From the NCBI RefSeq assembly GCF_000613925.1, contig NZ_BAJX01000004.1, positions 124,001 to 188,000 of the forward strand: a stretch of 64,000 nucleotides of DNA, read 5' to 3'. A program made the position numbers and the translations under genes. This DNA is from Prevotella histicola JCM 15637 = DNF00424. Its GTDB lineage: Bacteria > Bacteroidota > Bacteroidia > Bacteroidales > Bacteroidaceae. Shown piece by piece: positions 18,581 through 27,001 of this stretch. The notes below the pieces were generated by a model. The model had not been told where the DNA came from, searched no databases, and saw nothing but the letters and a program-made list of their open reading frames with translations. Numbering within the stretch: position 1 is the stretch's first letter; every line of letters begins with the position of its first letter.

Positions 18581-18611
18581 GCAAATTTAAGAAAAAAGAA
18601 CGAAACACAAA
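18581..18611 (-). promoter_or_regulatory. Promoter for the M16 peptidase, implying a leaderless mRNA
   Basis: Minus strand: TTTG (18608-18611), an 18-nt spacer, then TAAATTTGC (18581-18589). The ATG at 18576 begins only 5 nt further, about where transcription should start. Confidence 0.6.
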
Positions 18612-18650
18612 CCACTTTAAAAGCGTAAAGGAAAAAGAATCTTAATTCTT

Positions 18651-18682
18651 TTTTGTAGTCCACCTAATTTCATTATATTTGC
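18651..18682 (+). promoter_or_regulatory. Promoter for the PfkB kinase
   Basis: TTTTG (18651-18655), 18-19 nt spacer, TATATTTGC (18674-18682), 36 nt before the ATG at 18719. It is divergent from the M16 promoter. Confidence 0.65.
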
Positions 18683-18718
18683 AAAACTAATAAGGAAGTT
18701 AATATAAATCATAATAGA

Positions 18719-19648
18719 ATGCGGAAAGTTATAGGTATCGGTGAAACTGTCTTGGACATCATCTTCAAGGATAATAAGCCTGTTGAAGCTGTCCCAGGAG
18801 GCTCAACCTTTAATGCCATTATCTCTTTAGGACGTTGCGGAGTGAATGCATCCTTCATCTCTGAGGCTGGTAATGACCGTGTAGGAGACTATATCATTAA
18901 GTTCCTTAGGGAGAATGGGGTTAATGCAGATAATGTTAGCACCTTCCCAGACTCAAAGTCTCCAGTGTCATTGGCATTCCTTAATACCAAGAATGATGCA
19001 GAATACATCTTTTATAAGGACCATCCTCACGACCAATTAGAGTTCACTTACCCTGACATTCAGCCCGATGATATCGTTATTTTCAGCTCTTATTATGCTG
19101 TAAACCCTGTCATTCGTCCGCAAGTGTTGGGGCTTTTAGATTATGCCCGGTCACATGGCGCAATCATCTATTATGACGTTAACTATCGACCTGCACACAA
19201 AGACGATGTTATTAGGATTACTCCGAACTTATTAGAGAACCTCGATTATGCCGACATTGTGCGTGGAAGCAATGAAGATTTCACCACACTTTATAAAAAA
19301 GATGAGGCTGACAAGGTCTATAACGCAGAGATTTCATTCTATTGCAAGCAGTTCATTTACACGCAAGGAAGCCAACCTGTGGAGGTACGTGGTGGTAAAG
19401 ACTTTAAAAAGTCATACCCTGTCCATAACACGAATATCGTAAGCACCATTGGAGCTGGCGATAACTTCAATGCCGGTTTCATCTTCGGAATGCTGAAGTA
19501 TGGTATCACCCGCGACGACTTATTGCGTGGACTCACTGAAGAACAATGGGACAAGGCTATCAATTGTGGCTTGGATTTCTCTGCAGACTGCTGCAAAGAC
19601 ATCTTCAATTATGTAAGTCGGGAGTTTGGAGAGCAGATGAAAGGATAA
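18719..19648 (+). CDS. PfkB-family carbohydrate kinase
   Basis: This 309-residue ribokinase-fold sugar kinase shows the N-terminal substrate pattern VPGGSTFNAIISLGRCGV and the C-terminal PfkB signature TIGAGDNFNAGFIFGML, whose Asp is the catalytic base and whose GAGD forms the anion hole. The pattern is closest to fructokinases, and a fructokinase would fit the fructan locus at 56-64 kb, but the sugar cannot be read from sequence. It is cytoplasmic. It has its own promoter and is followed 33 nt later by a flavodiiron gene, so they may share a transcript. Confidence 0.9.
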   Translation: MRKVIGIGETVLDIIFKDNKPVEAVPGGSTFNAIISLGRCGVNASFISEAGNDRVGDYIIKFLRENGVNADNVSTFPDSKSPVSLAFLNTKNDAEYIFYKDHPHDQLEFTYPDIQPDDIVIFSSYYAVNPVIRPQVLGLLDYARSHGAIIYYDVNYRPAHKDDVIRITPNLLENLDYADIVRGSNEDFTTLYKKDEADKVYNAEISFYCKQFIYTQGSQPVEVRGGKDFKKSYPVHNTNIVSTIGAGDNFNAGFIFGMLKYGITRDDLLRGLTEEQWDKAINCGLDFSADCCKDIFNYVSREFGEQMKG

Positions 19649-19681
19649 CAAAAAAGAACCACACTAAATCAAAATAGAAAA

Positions 19682-20872
19682 ATGATAGAAATTGCCAACA
19701 AAGTTTATTATGTAGGTGTCAACGACCGTAACAAATCTCTTTTTGAAGGTTTATGGCCATTGCCATACGGCGTTAGCTACAATTCTTATCTCATTGACGA
19801 CGACAAAGTCTGCCTGATTGATACAGTAGAAGTGGACTTCTTTGTCCAGTTCATCGAGAATCTACATGCTGTTTTGGGTGATAGACAAATTGACTATCTT
19901 GTCATCAACCACATGGAACCTGACCATTCTGGTTCTTTAGCCTTGTTGAAGAAGTATTATCCTAACATACAAGTCATTGGAAACAAGAAGACATTCGACA
20001 TGATGTCAGGCTTCTACGGTATCAGAGAGAATACTATAGAAGTGAAAAATGGTGAGACTTTAGAGTTAGGACATCATACATTGCAGTTCTTTATGACACC
20101 AATGGTGCACTGGCCAGAGACGATGATGACTCTTAGCAAGGGTGAAGCATCCATCCTTTTCACAGGTGATGCCTTTGGATGTTTCGGTGCTTTAAACGGC
20201 GGATTCATCGATAAGGACATCGATACAGAGGGATATTGGTTGGAGATGGTTCGCTATTACTCTAACATTGTAGGTAAATACGGTATTCCAGTTCAGAATG
20301 CACTGAAGAAACTTGCAGGTATTCACATTGATTATATCTGTTCAACACATGGTCCTGTATGGCATGAGAACGTTGAAAAGGTGGTGAACCTGTATGATCG
20401 TATGTCGAAATATGAGACTGATCCAGGCTTGGTTATCTGCTACGGAACGATGTATGGGAACACAGAGCGTATGGCTGAACAGATAGCACGTGCTGCTTCA
20501 TTGGCTGGAGTCAGGAACATTCGACTCTACAACGTATCTAAAACGCATCATAGCTACATCCTTCAGGATATCTTCCGCTTCCGTGGACTGATTGTTGGTG
20601 CGCCAACTTACAATGCTGGGCTCTATCATGAGATGGATGTTTTGCTGCAGGAAGTGGCTAACAGGGATATCAAGAACCATCTCATTGGTTGGTTCGGGTC
20701 ATACTCATGGGCTTCAAAGGCTGTCTCTGCAATAGGAGAATGGAACGAGAATCACCTGCACTTTGAACAGGTGGGTGAGCCTGTAGAGATGAAGCAAGCA
20801 CTTACTCCAGAGATAAAAGAGGAGTGTGCACGACTCGGTCATGAGATGGCTGCAAAGCTATTGGCTGAGTAA
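19682..20872 (+). CDS. FprA-type flavodiiron protein (A-type flavoprotein)
   Basis: This 396-residue protein has an N-terminal metallo-beta-lactamase-like diiron domain (1-250), with iron ligands in NHMEPDHSG, PMVHWPETM, FTGDAFG and STHGPVWH, and a C-terminal flavodoxin domain (about 255-396) that binds FMN through YGTMYGNTERMA. Flavodiiron proteins reduce O2 to water or NO to N2O using electrons from rubredoxin or a similar donor and protect anaerobes against oxygen or nitrosative stress. No fused rubredoxin domain is present, so a separate donor is needed. It is cytoplasmic, in a likely operon with the upstream kinase. All iron ligands appear intact. Confidence 0.93.
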   Translation: MIEIANKVYYVGVNDRNKSLFEGLWPLPYGVSYNSYLIDDDKVCLIDTVEVDFFVQFIENLHAVLGDRQIDYLVINHMEPDHSGSLALLKKYYPNIQVIGNKKTFDMMSGFYGIRENTIEVKNGETLELGHHTLQFFMTPMVHWPETMMTLSKGEASILFTGDAFGCFGALNGGFIDKDIDTEGYWLEMVRYYSNIVGKYGIPVQNALKKLAGIHIDYICSTHGPVWHENVEKVVNLYDRMSKYETDPGLVICYGTMYGNTERMAEQIARAASLAGVRNIRLYNVSKTHHSYILQDIFRFRGLIVGAPTYNAGLYHEMDVLLQEVANRDIKNHLIGWFGSYSWASKAVSAIGEWNENHLHFEQVGEPVEMKQALTPEIKEECARLGHEMAAKLLAE

Positions 20873-20902
20873 TATGTAATAGAATTTCGTATAACGAAAA
20901 GT

Positions 20903-21062
20903 AATAGGTGCCCTTTCGCACTCTAAAAGACGCCCTTTTGCATGGTAAAAGATGCCCTTTTGCAATGTAAAAGGGCGTCTTTTGGATGCTAAAAGGGCAT
21001 CTTTTGTTTTGCCCTTTACAACCAATTGAATCTTAGGAAGTTACAAAGCAAGAAAAAATAGA
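20903..21062 (+). repeat. Five-core palindromic repeat element, family A copy 3
   Basis: Five cores with 7-nt linkers fill 20903-21005, in the order F-F-F-R-R, unlike copies 4-6. The tail (21006-21062) aligns with the others (GTTACAAAG conserved), but the first hairpin arm has changed to ACAACC, so pairing is lost. It lies in a 521-nt gap after the flavodiiron gene; I see nothing else there apart from the promoter near 21370. Confidence 0.9.
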
Positions 21063-21369
21063 TTTTTGTTTGATTTCGAAGTTATGTCACTTCAGTTTTT
21101 GTAAGATTATTTCTAACTGTGTCATCCTTCAGTCATTAATGGTGCAAAAGATCTTTCTTTTGCTTTCATCAGGTTGGAGAAAGAATGTGATTACGTGGCT
21201 TTCAGTTTGCCAAATTGTTCTCTTATAAGATAGAAGTCTTGATATATAGTCTGTTTTATTATTATAATTAGTCTATTTTGTAAGTACAAACTGATTGTCA
21301 ATCAAAAAGTACTTAGTTCAAATTTACCTTAAACTTCTGTATTCAGAGGTAAGATTGTGAAAAAATAAC

Positions 21370-21378
21370 TACCTTTGT
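21370..21378 (+). promoter_or_regulatory. Putative -7 box for the LOG gene
   Basis: TACCTTTGT lies 15 nt before the ATG at 21394. No good -33 element is visible. Confidence 0.4.
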
Positions 21379-21393
21379 GGAAAAGTAAATAAG

Positions 21394-21912
21394 ATGAAGA
21401 TAGCAGTATTTTGTTCGGCAAACAACAATATAGATCCAACCTACTTCAACATGGCAGAACGGTTGGGGAAATGGATAGGGGAGCATGGTCACACCCTCAT
21501 CTACGGTGGAGGAAACAGTGGACTCATGGAGTGTATTGGTAAAAGTGTGCATGAAGCAGGCGGAAGGACCATTGGTGTCGTCCCGCGTATCATGGAAGAG
21601 GGGCGCAGAATGAGTGATTATGTGGACGTAGAGATTCCATGTGAGGATCTTACTGACCGCAAAGCAATCATGATGCAACAGGCGGATGAGTTCTGTGCCT
21701 TGCCCGGTGGCATCGGGACTTTGGATGAAGTGTTCACTGTTGCTGCGTCTGCAACCATAGGATATCATCATAAACGTGTGACACTTTATGATGTAAATGG
21801 TTTCTGGGACAGCCTCATAGCACTGTTAGACGACCTTCAGCAGAAGGGAATGATACGTGGTGATTACCATGAATACATCCATGTGAAGCATATTGACAGC
21901 TTGAATCAATAA
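21394..21912 (+). CDS. LOG-family (TIGR00730) nucleotide phosphoribohydrolase-like protein
   Basis: This 172-residue Rossmann-like protein has the family signature PGGIGTLDEVF and the phosphate-binding YGGGNSGLMECIG. LOG proteins hydrolyse cytokinin riboside monophosphates to free base and ribose 5-phosphate; bacterial members such as YvdD act on AMP or related nucleotides. Length is typical. It is cytoplasmic and has its own promoter. The true substrate in this organism is unknown, and it is often misannotated as lysine decarboxylase. Confidence 0.9.
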   Translation: MKIAVFCSANNNIDPTYFNMAERLGKWIGEHGHTLIYGGGNSGLMECIGKSVHEAGGRTIGVVPRIMEEGRRMSDYVDVEIPCEDLTDRKAIMMQQADEFCALPGGIGTLDEVFTVAASATIGYHHKRVTLYDVNGFWDSLIALLDDLQQKGMIRGDYHEYIHVKHIDSLNQ

Positions 21913-21988
21913 GCCTTTGATAAGGAAAAACGTTCAGAAGACGGCTCTTCTGGCAACGAAAAGAAAGAAAAATTAATTAAAAGGCATG

Positions 21989-22018
21989 CTCATTTTATGT
22001 TCTTCAACATAAAATGAG
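21989..22018. terminator. Perfect 13-bp hairpin after the LOG gene
   Basis: CTCATTTTATGTT and AACATAAAATGAG pair around a CTTC loop. No T run follows on the plus strand, so termination strength is uncertain. Confidence 0.5.
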
Positions 22019-22070
22019 TACGTTTATAATACCTTATTTTTATTTTACATTACTGTGAGAAACGATGTCA

Positions 22071-22100
22071 TTGAGTTTATTTTAAATGCCGTACCTTTGC
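22071..22100 (+). promoter_or_regulatory. Promoter for GH16 gene 1
   Basis: TTG (22071-22073), 18-nt spacer, TACCTTTGC (22092-22100), 52 nt before the ATG at 22152. Confidence 0.6.
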
Positions 22101-22151
22101 ACGTAGATATTTATTCCGTGTTACATTAATATACACGAAAAGCAAAATCAT

Positions 22152-24098
22152 ATGAGAAAAATAATAATTACACTTTGTGGATTAGGCTTAGGAGTTCTTA
22201 GCCTAACGGCACAAGACAGACAAGACATAGTACCACCGTTGGCGGGATGGAGCTATTTTGGTGGTGATGAGTTCAATGGAAATGCTATCGATCGGAACCT
22301 GTGGGGACTCTATGGGGATAAGAAGAAAGACTATTCTAACGAGACATACGGTAACAATATTGGGCAAGGTATGGCACAAACTTACCGTGATAAAATGGTA
22401 ACAGTGCAGGATGGTAAAGCCTCCGTACGTGCTACTCGTGAACCGATTTATACTGGGTTACGATACCAAAAAGGAGTTGACACCAGTCCAAAGATGCGCG
22501 CTCCGTTGGCACCTACCCATAATTTTACGAAGAATGGTTGGTGGTCAGGGTTTCTGTCAAGTAGGGATGCAGACAATGGAGGGACTTATTATCCGCTCTA
22601 TTCTCGTATTGAGATAAAGGCAAAGATACCTTTTAGCATAGGAACATGGATGGCTTTGTGGCTCCGTCATCGGTATGGTGGTGCAGGAACGTTCGAGATT
22701 GACTTGGAAGAGTTCTTTGTAAATGATGATCAAAATGACTATGTTGCTGGTTGGGAAAAGCATACTTATCATAAGAAAGGGAAAAACTTCTTGCATCAAT
22801 CTATCCACGGATTGGATTATGATCAGACTGAATATGATGAGAAGACTAAGAAGTATATCCCTAAAACTACTTCCAATCATAACCCGTATGCTGATCGTGT
22901 AAGGGAGATAAAGTTTGATCCATCGAAGGGCTTCCATGTTTATGGTGCACAAATTGATCCCGAACCGGGTGATTCCTCACGGAACTTGGCAGTGACATTC
23001 CTGCTGGATGGAAGGGTAAGGTCGGTGTTCTTGACATCAGAATATAAGCCAAAGACGCTTAATTATTCTTCCAGATACAACGCACTTCTGCAGAATGAGT
23101 ATATTAAGAATAATATTGATCACATCTGGGATGTTGCCATTACGGGTGGAATAGGGGGTAAACCAGACGGAAAAGGTGGTGGAGTACTCTATCCAGAGAA
23201 TGATCCTCAGTATGGAGGAGACATAAACAGAGTCCCCAAGAACTATGTTATGGACCTCGATTGGTTACGTGTCTATAAGCGAACAAACAAGTTATTGTGG
23301 ATAGGATCTGTACCAAAGGGATATGATTGGCAGACGACAACCGTATCAATCAATGTTCCTAACGCACAGTTAGGTAACCTACAGGTGGGCGACAGGCTCA
23401 TCATGGATATAGACACACTCAGTACTTCGGAACACAGAAAGGCTGGTCCTGTGTCAATCGACATCTGTGATAAGACGGGTAAGAGTATCTTAAAGCAGAA
23501 GCCAGAGATTGCAAGAAACGACGCAGAGGTGACATTCCTCATAACAGATAACGACATGTTGCAGGCGTTGAAGGCTGGGGGATGCAAGATAAACGGCAAG
23601 AATGTTCGTTTCTTCACCCTTATGAGCGAGACGAAGAGAAGTGGATTGTGGAGTGGCTTCAAACAGATTGGACCTGATAAGGTTGTCCTTCCTGCCCTGC
23701 TTTTCAGTAATGTTTCTGAAGGACAGCAAATGGAATTTACCGTAAGGGATGTAGCTGGGGGTGGAAATATCGTACTAACACCTTTCGGAGGGAATGCAAC
23801 CAATATCCAACTGACCCCTTCACAAGACGAGAAACTGTACCGTATCACACTTGATGGACAGACTGTTCAACGCTTACGTACGAATGGTTTGCAGATATCA
23901 GGAGCTAATTACTACCTAAGAGGTGTAAGATTGACTGATAAAAAAAGTACGACTGACGTAAAAGGGGTTAATATTAACAAGGAAGAGGACGGTGCTGTGT
24001 ACACGATTGATGGTGTTAAGGTAAGAGAAGCCAATGATAAAAGTAAGTTAACCCCTGGTATATATATCACCAATGGGAAGAAATTTGTTGTGAAATAG
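22152..24098 (+). CDS. Secreted GH16-family glycosidase with C-terminal sorting-type tail (paralogue 1)
   Basis: This 648-residue protein has a signal peptide ending LTA, exposing Gln 21. The GH16 jelly-roll domain covers about 30-375: GGDEFNGNAIDRNLW, the catalytic ExDxE motif FEIDLEEFF (Glu 182, Asp 184, Glu 186), FHVYGAQIDP and a closing DWLRVYKR. Residues 380-610 hold two copies of an uncharacterised module of about 100 residues. The last 30 residues (IDGVKV, then PGIYITNGKKFVVK) form a tail shared by four other proteins here, resembling short type IX secretion signals. GH16 enzymes cut beta-1,3/1,4-glucans or galactans; the substrate is not readable. A paralogue follows and no SusC/SusD pair adjoins. 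Confidence 0.85.
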   Translation: MRKIIITLCGLGLGVLSLTAQDRQDIVPPLAGWSYFGGDEFNGNAIDRNLWGLYGDKKKDYSNETYGNNIGQGMAQTYRDKMVTVQDGKASVRATREPIYTGLRYQKGVDTSPKMRAPLAPTHNFTKNGWWSGFLSSRDADNGGTYYPLYSRIEIKAKIPFSIGTWMALWLRHRYGGAGTFEIDLEEFFVNDDQNDYVAGWEKHTYHKKGKNFLHQSIHGLDYDQTEYDEKTKKYIPKTTSNHNPYADRVREIKFDPSKGFHVYGAQIDPEPGDSSRNLAVTFLLDGRVRSVFLTSEYKPKTLNYSSRYNALLQNEYIKNNIDHIWDVAITGGIGGKPDGKGGGVLYPENDPQYGGDINRVPKNYVMDLDWLRVYKRTNKLLWIGSVPKGYDWQTTTVSINVPNAQLGNLQVGDRLIMDIDTLSTSEHRKAGPVSIDICDKTGKSILKQKPEIARNDAEVTFLITDNDMLQALKAGGCKINGKNVRFFTLMSETKRSGLWSGFKQIGPDKVVLPALLFSNVSEGQQMEFTVRDVAGGGNIVLTPFGGNATNIQLTPSQDEKLYRITLDGQTVQRLRTNGLQISGANYYLRGVRLTDKKSTTDVKGVNINKEEDGAVYTIDGVKVREANDKSKLTPGIYITNGKKFVVK

Positions 24099-24124
24099 TA
24101 ATTCTTTCTTTCCTATTTGGGTAT

Positions 24125-24161
24125 AAAGCCATTAGTATCATCATTGATATTAATGGCTTTT
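24125..24161 (+). terminator. Terminator after GH16 gene 1
   Basis: AAAGCCATTA and TTAATGGCTTTT enclose a second inverted repeat (TATCA/TGATA), followed by T-rich sequence. It lies 27 nt after the stop. Confidence 0.8.
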
Positions 24162-24332
24162 CTCTTTATAAATGGATAATGTGTCATTACCTATGGAAGA
24201 CAAGACATTCATCAGTTAAAGAAGGGATAATTACCTTTTAGCATGTTACTTATTATCTATCAGATAATGAAAATATTACTATTCCGTGGCATTTTTTTGT
24301 TGTTTTGATAACCAACTATACGAAAAAAAGTG

Positions 24333-24341
24333 TAACTTTGC
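24333..24341 (+). promoter_or_regulatory. Putative -7 box for GH16 gene 2
   Basis: TAACTTTGC at 24333-24341 implies a leader of about 155 nt before the ATG at 24505. The rest of the 406-nt gap shows only the upstream terminator. Confidence 0.45.
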
Positions 24342-24504
24342 CAACAAGGGTTAGTTGTACACTCAATTTAATACTCATAAACGACACCGAATCTTTAAGT
24401 ATTTGAGCTACATGCAGATTCGTATTGACACATGAAATAACTATTAATATAAGTAATTTACATAACCATGAGTAGCTAAATCCTACTCTATTACACATCA
24501 AAAC

Positions 24505-26520
24505 ATGAAAAAAATAGCAATTATTCTTTGTGGATTAGGGCTCGGACTCCTCAATCTATCCGCACAAGAGACAAAAGAAACAGTACCTCCACTGTCTGGT
24601 TGGAAGTACTATGGAGGAGATGAATTCAATGGTACAGCTATCAATAGGAAGCTGTGGGGTATCTATGGAGACAAGACGAGGGATTATTTCTTTGATGTTT
24701 ATGGTAACAATAAGAACCAAGGTATGGCCCAAACTTATCGTGATAACATGATTAAAGTGCAAGATGGATTGGCAATAGTAAGGGCTACCCGCAGCAAAAT
24801 CTTCACAGGATTAAGGAGCGATTATACGGAAAAGATGCGCTTCCCTCCTAAGCCTGGGCATGGTTACACAGACCATGGATGGTGGTCAGGGTTCTTATCC
24901 AGTAAGGATGCACAGACTGGTAATATGGATGAACAGAATAAAGAGATAGGCTGTTATTATCCTCTTTATTCGCGAATAGAGATAAAAGCCAAGATACCTT
25001 TCCGTATTGGGACATGGATGGCACTATGGTTGCGGCATTATACAGGGGCAAGTACGTTTGAAATTGACCTACAAGAGTTCTTCGTAAATGATGATCCTAA
25101 GGTTGACAGATATGACAAATACGAAAAGCATAGATACTACAATGCAAACAAAAACTTCCTGCATCAGTCGGTACATGGGATTGATTATCAAAGTGCAACA
25201 GATGAGAATCCTATTCCTAATAAACACAATAACAATGCATATGCAGACAGAGTAAAGGAAATTAAGTTTGATCCTTCAGAAGACTTTCATGTATATGGTG
25301 CACAAATTGACCCTCTTCCTACAGACTCAGGACGGCATTTGGCTGTTACATTCCTTCTGGATGGCAGGGTAAGGTCGGTCTTTTTGACATCAACAGATAT
25401 TGTATCGAACCCTAAATCCAGTCATAAATATAGATACAATGCACTGTTAAGACCTGAATTCATGCCACATGGTATTGACCATGTATGGGATGTTGCAATA
25501 ACAGGGGGTATTGGTGGTACGCCAGGAGACCATAATAGCGGTATTCTATACCCAGAAAGAGACCCTCAATATCATAATGATATCAACAAAACTCCAAAAG
25601 ATTACATCATGGATATAGACTGGTTACGTGTCTATAAACGTGCAAATGAGCTTTTATGGGTTGGTGCTGTACCTCAAGGATGGGACTGGGAAACAACAAC
25701 AGCAAAGATCAATTTATCTAAAGAAGTGCCTGTTGATCGGTTAGCAAAGTTGCAAGTTGGTGATAAGCTCATCTTAGATATAGATACTCTTCCTGCTAAA
25801 GACTTAACTGCTCCACCATGTACCGATCCGAATATGGGACCTGTCTGTGACCGGGATGCTGGACCTTCATCTATCGATATCTGCAATAAGAGCGGGAAAA
25901 GTATTGTGACTTTGAAACCTGAAGTCGCAAGAAATGACGCCCAAGTGACTTTCTATATCACAGATGAAGACATGCTTAACGCCTTAAAGGCAGATGGTTG
26001 TAGTATAATAGGACAGAATATTCGCTTGTTTTCTTTGGTAAGAGAGAAGAAAGATGACGGTATATGGAGTGGTTTCAAGCAAATAGATGATAATAATAAG
26101 GTGGTAATCCCAAAGACAATGTTTGATGGAGTAACAGAAAAACAGGCGTTGGAAGTTACTGTACGGGATGTTAAAAGGGATGCAAAGATTGTCCTACCGC
26201 AATGGAATGAAGCTGATAGAACTATTCCTTTAGTGGCTTCAAATGATGAGAAACAATACTATATCGCACTTGATAAGAACACCGTTAAGATGCTAAAAGA
26301 CAACGGGTTGTATTTTACAGGAGCGGGATTTTACTTAAGAAGTATCAAATTAAAGAACAAGAAAGACTTGCCATTGGGAATCAAAAACATTACTTCACAT
26401 AAGAAAGAAAACGAATCTGTGTATACGATGAGTGGGGTAAAGGTAAAAGAAACCAATGATAATAGCAAGTTAGCCCCTGGCATATACGTCACTAATGGAG
26501 CGAAATTCGTTGTGAAATAA
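24505..26520 (+). CDS. Secreted GH16-family glycosidase with C-terminal sorting-type tail (paralogue 2)
   Basis: This 671-residue paralogue of the preceding gene shares architecture throughout: signal peptide ending LSA-Q, GH16 domain with GGDEFNGTAINRKLWG, catalytic FEIDLQEFF (ExDxxE or ExDxE spacing), FHVYGAQIDP and DWLRVYKR, two C-terminal modules, and the tail MSGVKVKETNDNSKLAPGIY ending KFVVK. It differs by insertions, including a proline- and cysteine-containing loop (PPCTDPNMGPVCDRD) in the first module. The first paralogue keeps Glu at both positions after LEE where this one has LQE, so the acid residue must be the last Glu here. It has its own promoter and terminator, so the two copies can be regulated separately. 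Confidence 0.85.
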   Translation: MKKIAIILCGLGLGLLNLSAQETKETVPPLSGWKYYGGDEFNGTAINRKLWGIYGDKTRDYFFDVYGNNKNQGMAQTYRDNMIKVQDGLAIVRATRSKIFTGLRSDYTEKMRFPPKPGHGYTDHGWWSGFLSSKDAQTGNMDEQNKEIGCYYPLYSRIEIKAKIPFRIGTWMALWLRHYTGASTFEIDLQEFFVNDDPKVDRYDKYEKHRYYNANKNFLHQSVHGIDYQSATDENPIPNKHNNNAYADRVKEIKFDPSEDFHVYGAQIDPLPTDSGRHLAVTFLLDGRVRSVFLTSTDIVSNPKSSHKYRYNALLRPEFMPHGIDHVWDVAITGGIGGTPGDHNSGILYPERDPQYHNDINKTPKDYIMDIDWLRVYKRANELLWVGAVPQGWDWETTTAKINLSKEVPVDRLAKLQVGDKLILDIDTLPAKDLTAPPCTDPNMGPVCDRDAGPSSIDICNKSGKSIVTLKPEVARNDAQVTFYITDEDMLNALKADGCSIIGQNIRLFSLVREKKDDGIWSGFKQIDDNNKVVIPKTMFDGVTEKQALEVTVRDVKRDAKIVLPQWNEADRTIPLVASNDEKQYYIALDKNTVKMLKDNGLYFTGAGFYLRSIKLKNKKDLPLGIKNITSHKKENESVYTMSGVKVKETNDNSKLAPGIYVTNGAKFVVK

Positions 26521-26546
26521 TTCCTGAATAGGGATTTAAAAGCTAT

Positions 26547-26584
26547 AAAAACGCATTAGCACTGAAGCTAATGGCGTTTTTATT
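26547..26584 (+). terminator. Terminator after GH16 gene 2
   Basis: AAAACGCATTAGC pairs with GCTAATGGCGTTTT around ACTGAA, with a T-rich end, 27 nt after the stop. Confidence 0.85.
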
Positions 26585-26679
26585 GATCGTTACTGTCTGG
26601 TTGACCCTTCTGGTATTCGTTATTCATCAACGCCTTACTATATAGTTGATAACGTCAGAAACGAATACGTCATACTGTT

Positions 26680-26860
26680 TTCTACTTATGTGCTGCAGCC
26701 CAGCACCAGTGGAGCTGATGGTTAGCACCAGTGGGGCTAATGGTCAGCACTAGTGGAGCTGATGCCCAGCACCAGTCGTGTTTAGCGTTCAACACCTTCC
26801 GATATGCTACAGATGTGATAGCAGTTTATAATCAGAAGGATGTTGAAACACCAAAGGTGT
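26680..26860 (+). repeat. Five-core repeat element of unrelated sequence, family B
   Basis: Three clear 15-nt cores of the type AGCACCAGTGGAGCT lie at 26702, 26724 and 26746, flanked by degenerate cores at 26680 and 26768. All are spaced by 7-nt linkers, giving 103 nt in total (26680-26782). Each core is a quasi-palindrome (AGC-CCA-TGG-GCT). A tail holds a long inverted repeat, TTCAACACCTTC (26788-26799) against GAAGGATGTTGAA (26835-26847), then ACACC-AAA-GGTGT. It fills most of the 481-nt gap between GH16 gene 2 and the GH66 gene. Confidence 0.8.
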
Positions 26861-27001
26861 GATGATTTTATCCAATCATAAAGGCCTCGTTTCCTTAAAA
26901 GTAATATGCAGAAACCTATTTAAAGATCACCCTGCGGAAGCCCTTATGTTGTTTAAATCCCTTCAGACAGTAATATTTATTAGTATGGAATGTCTGAACT
27001 T

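Noticed and set aside
18577-18663. Longer N-terminus for the M16 gene
   Set aside because: It would translate through a near-consensus promoter and adds a stretch unlike M16 proteins.
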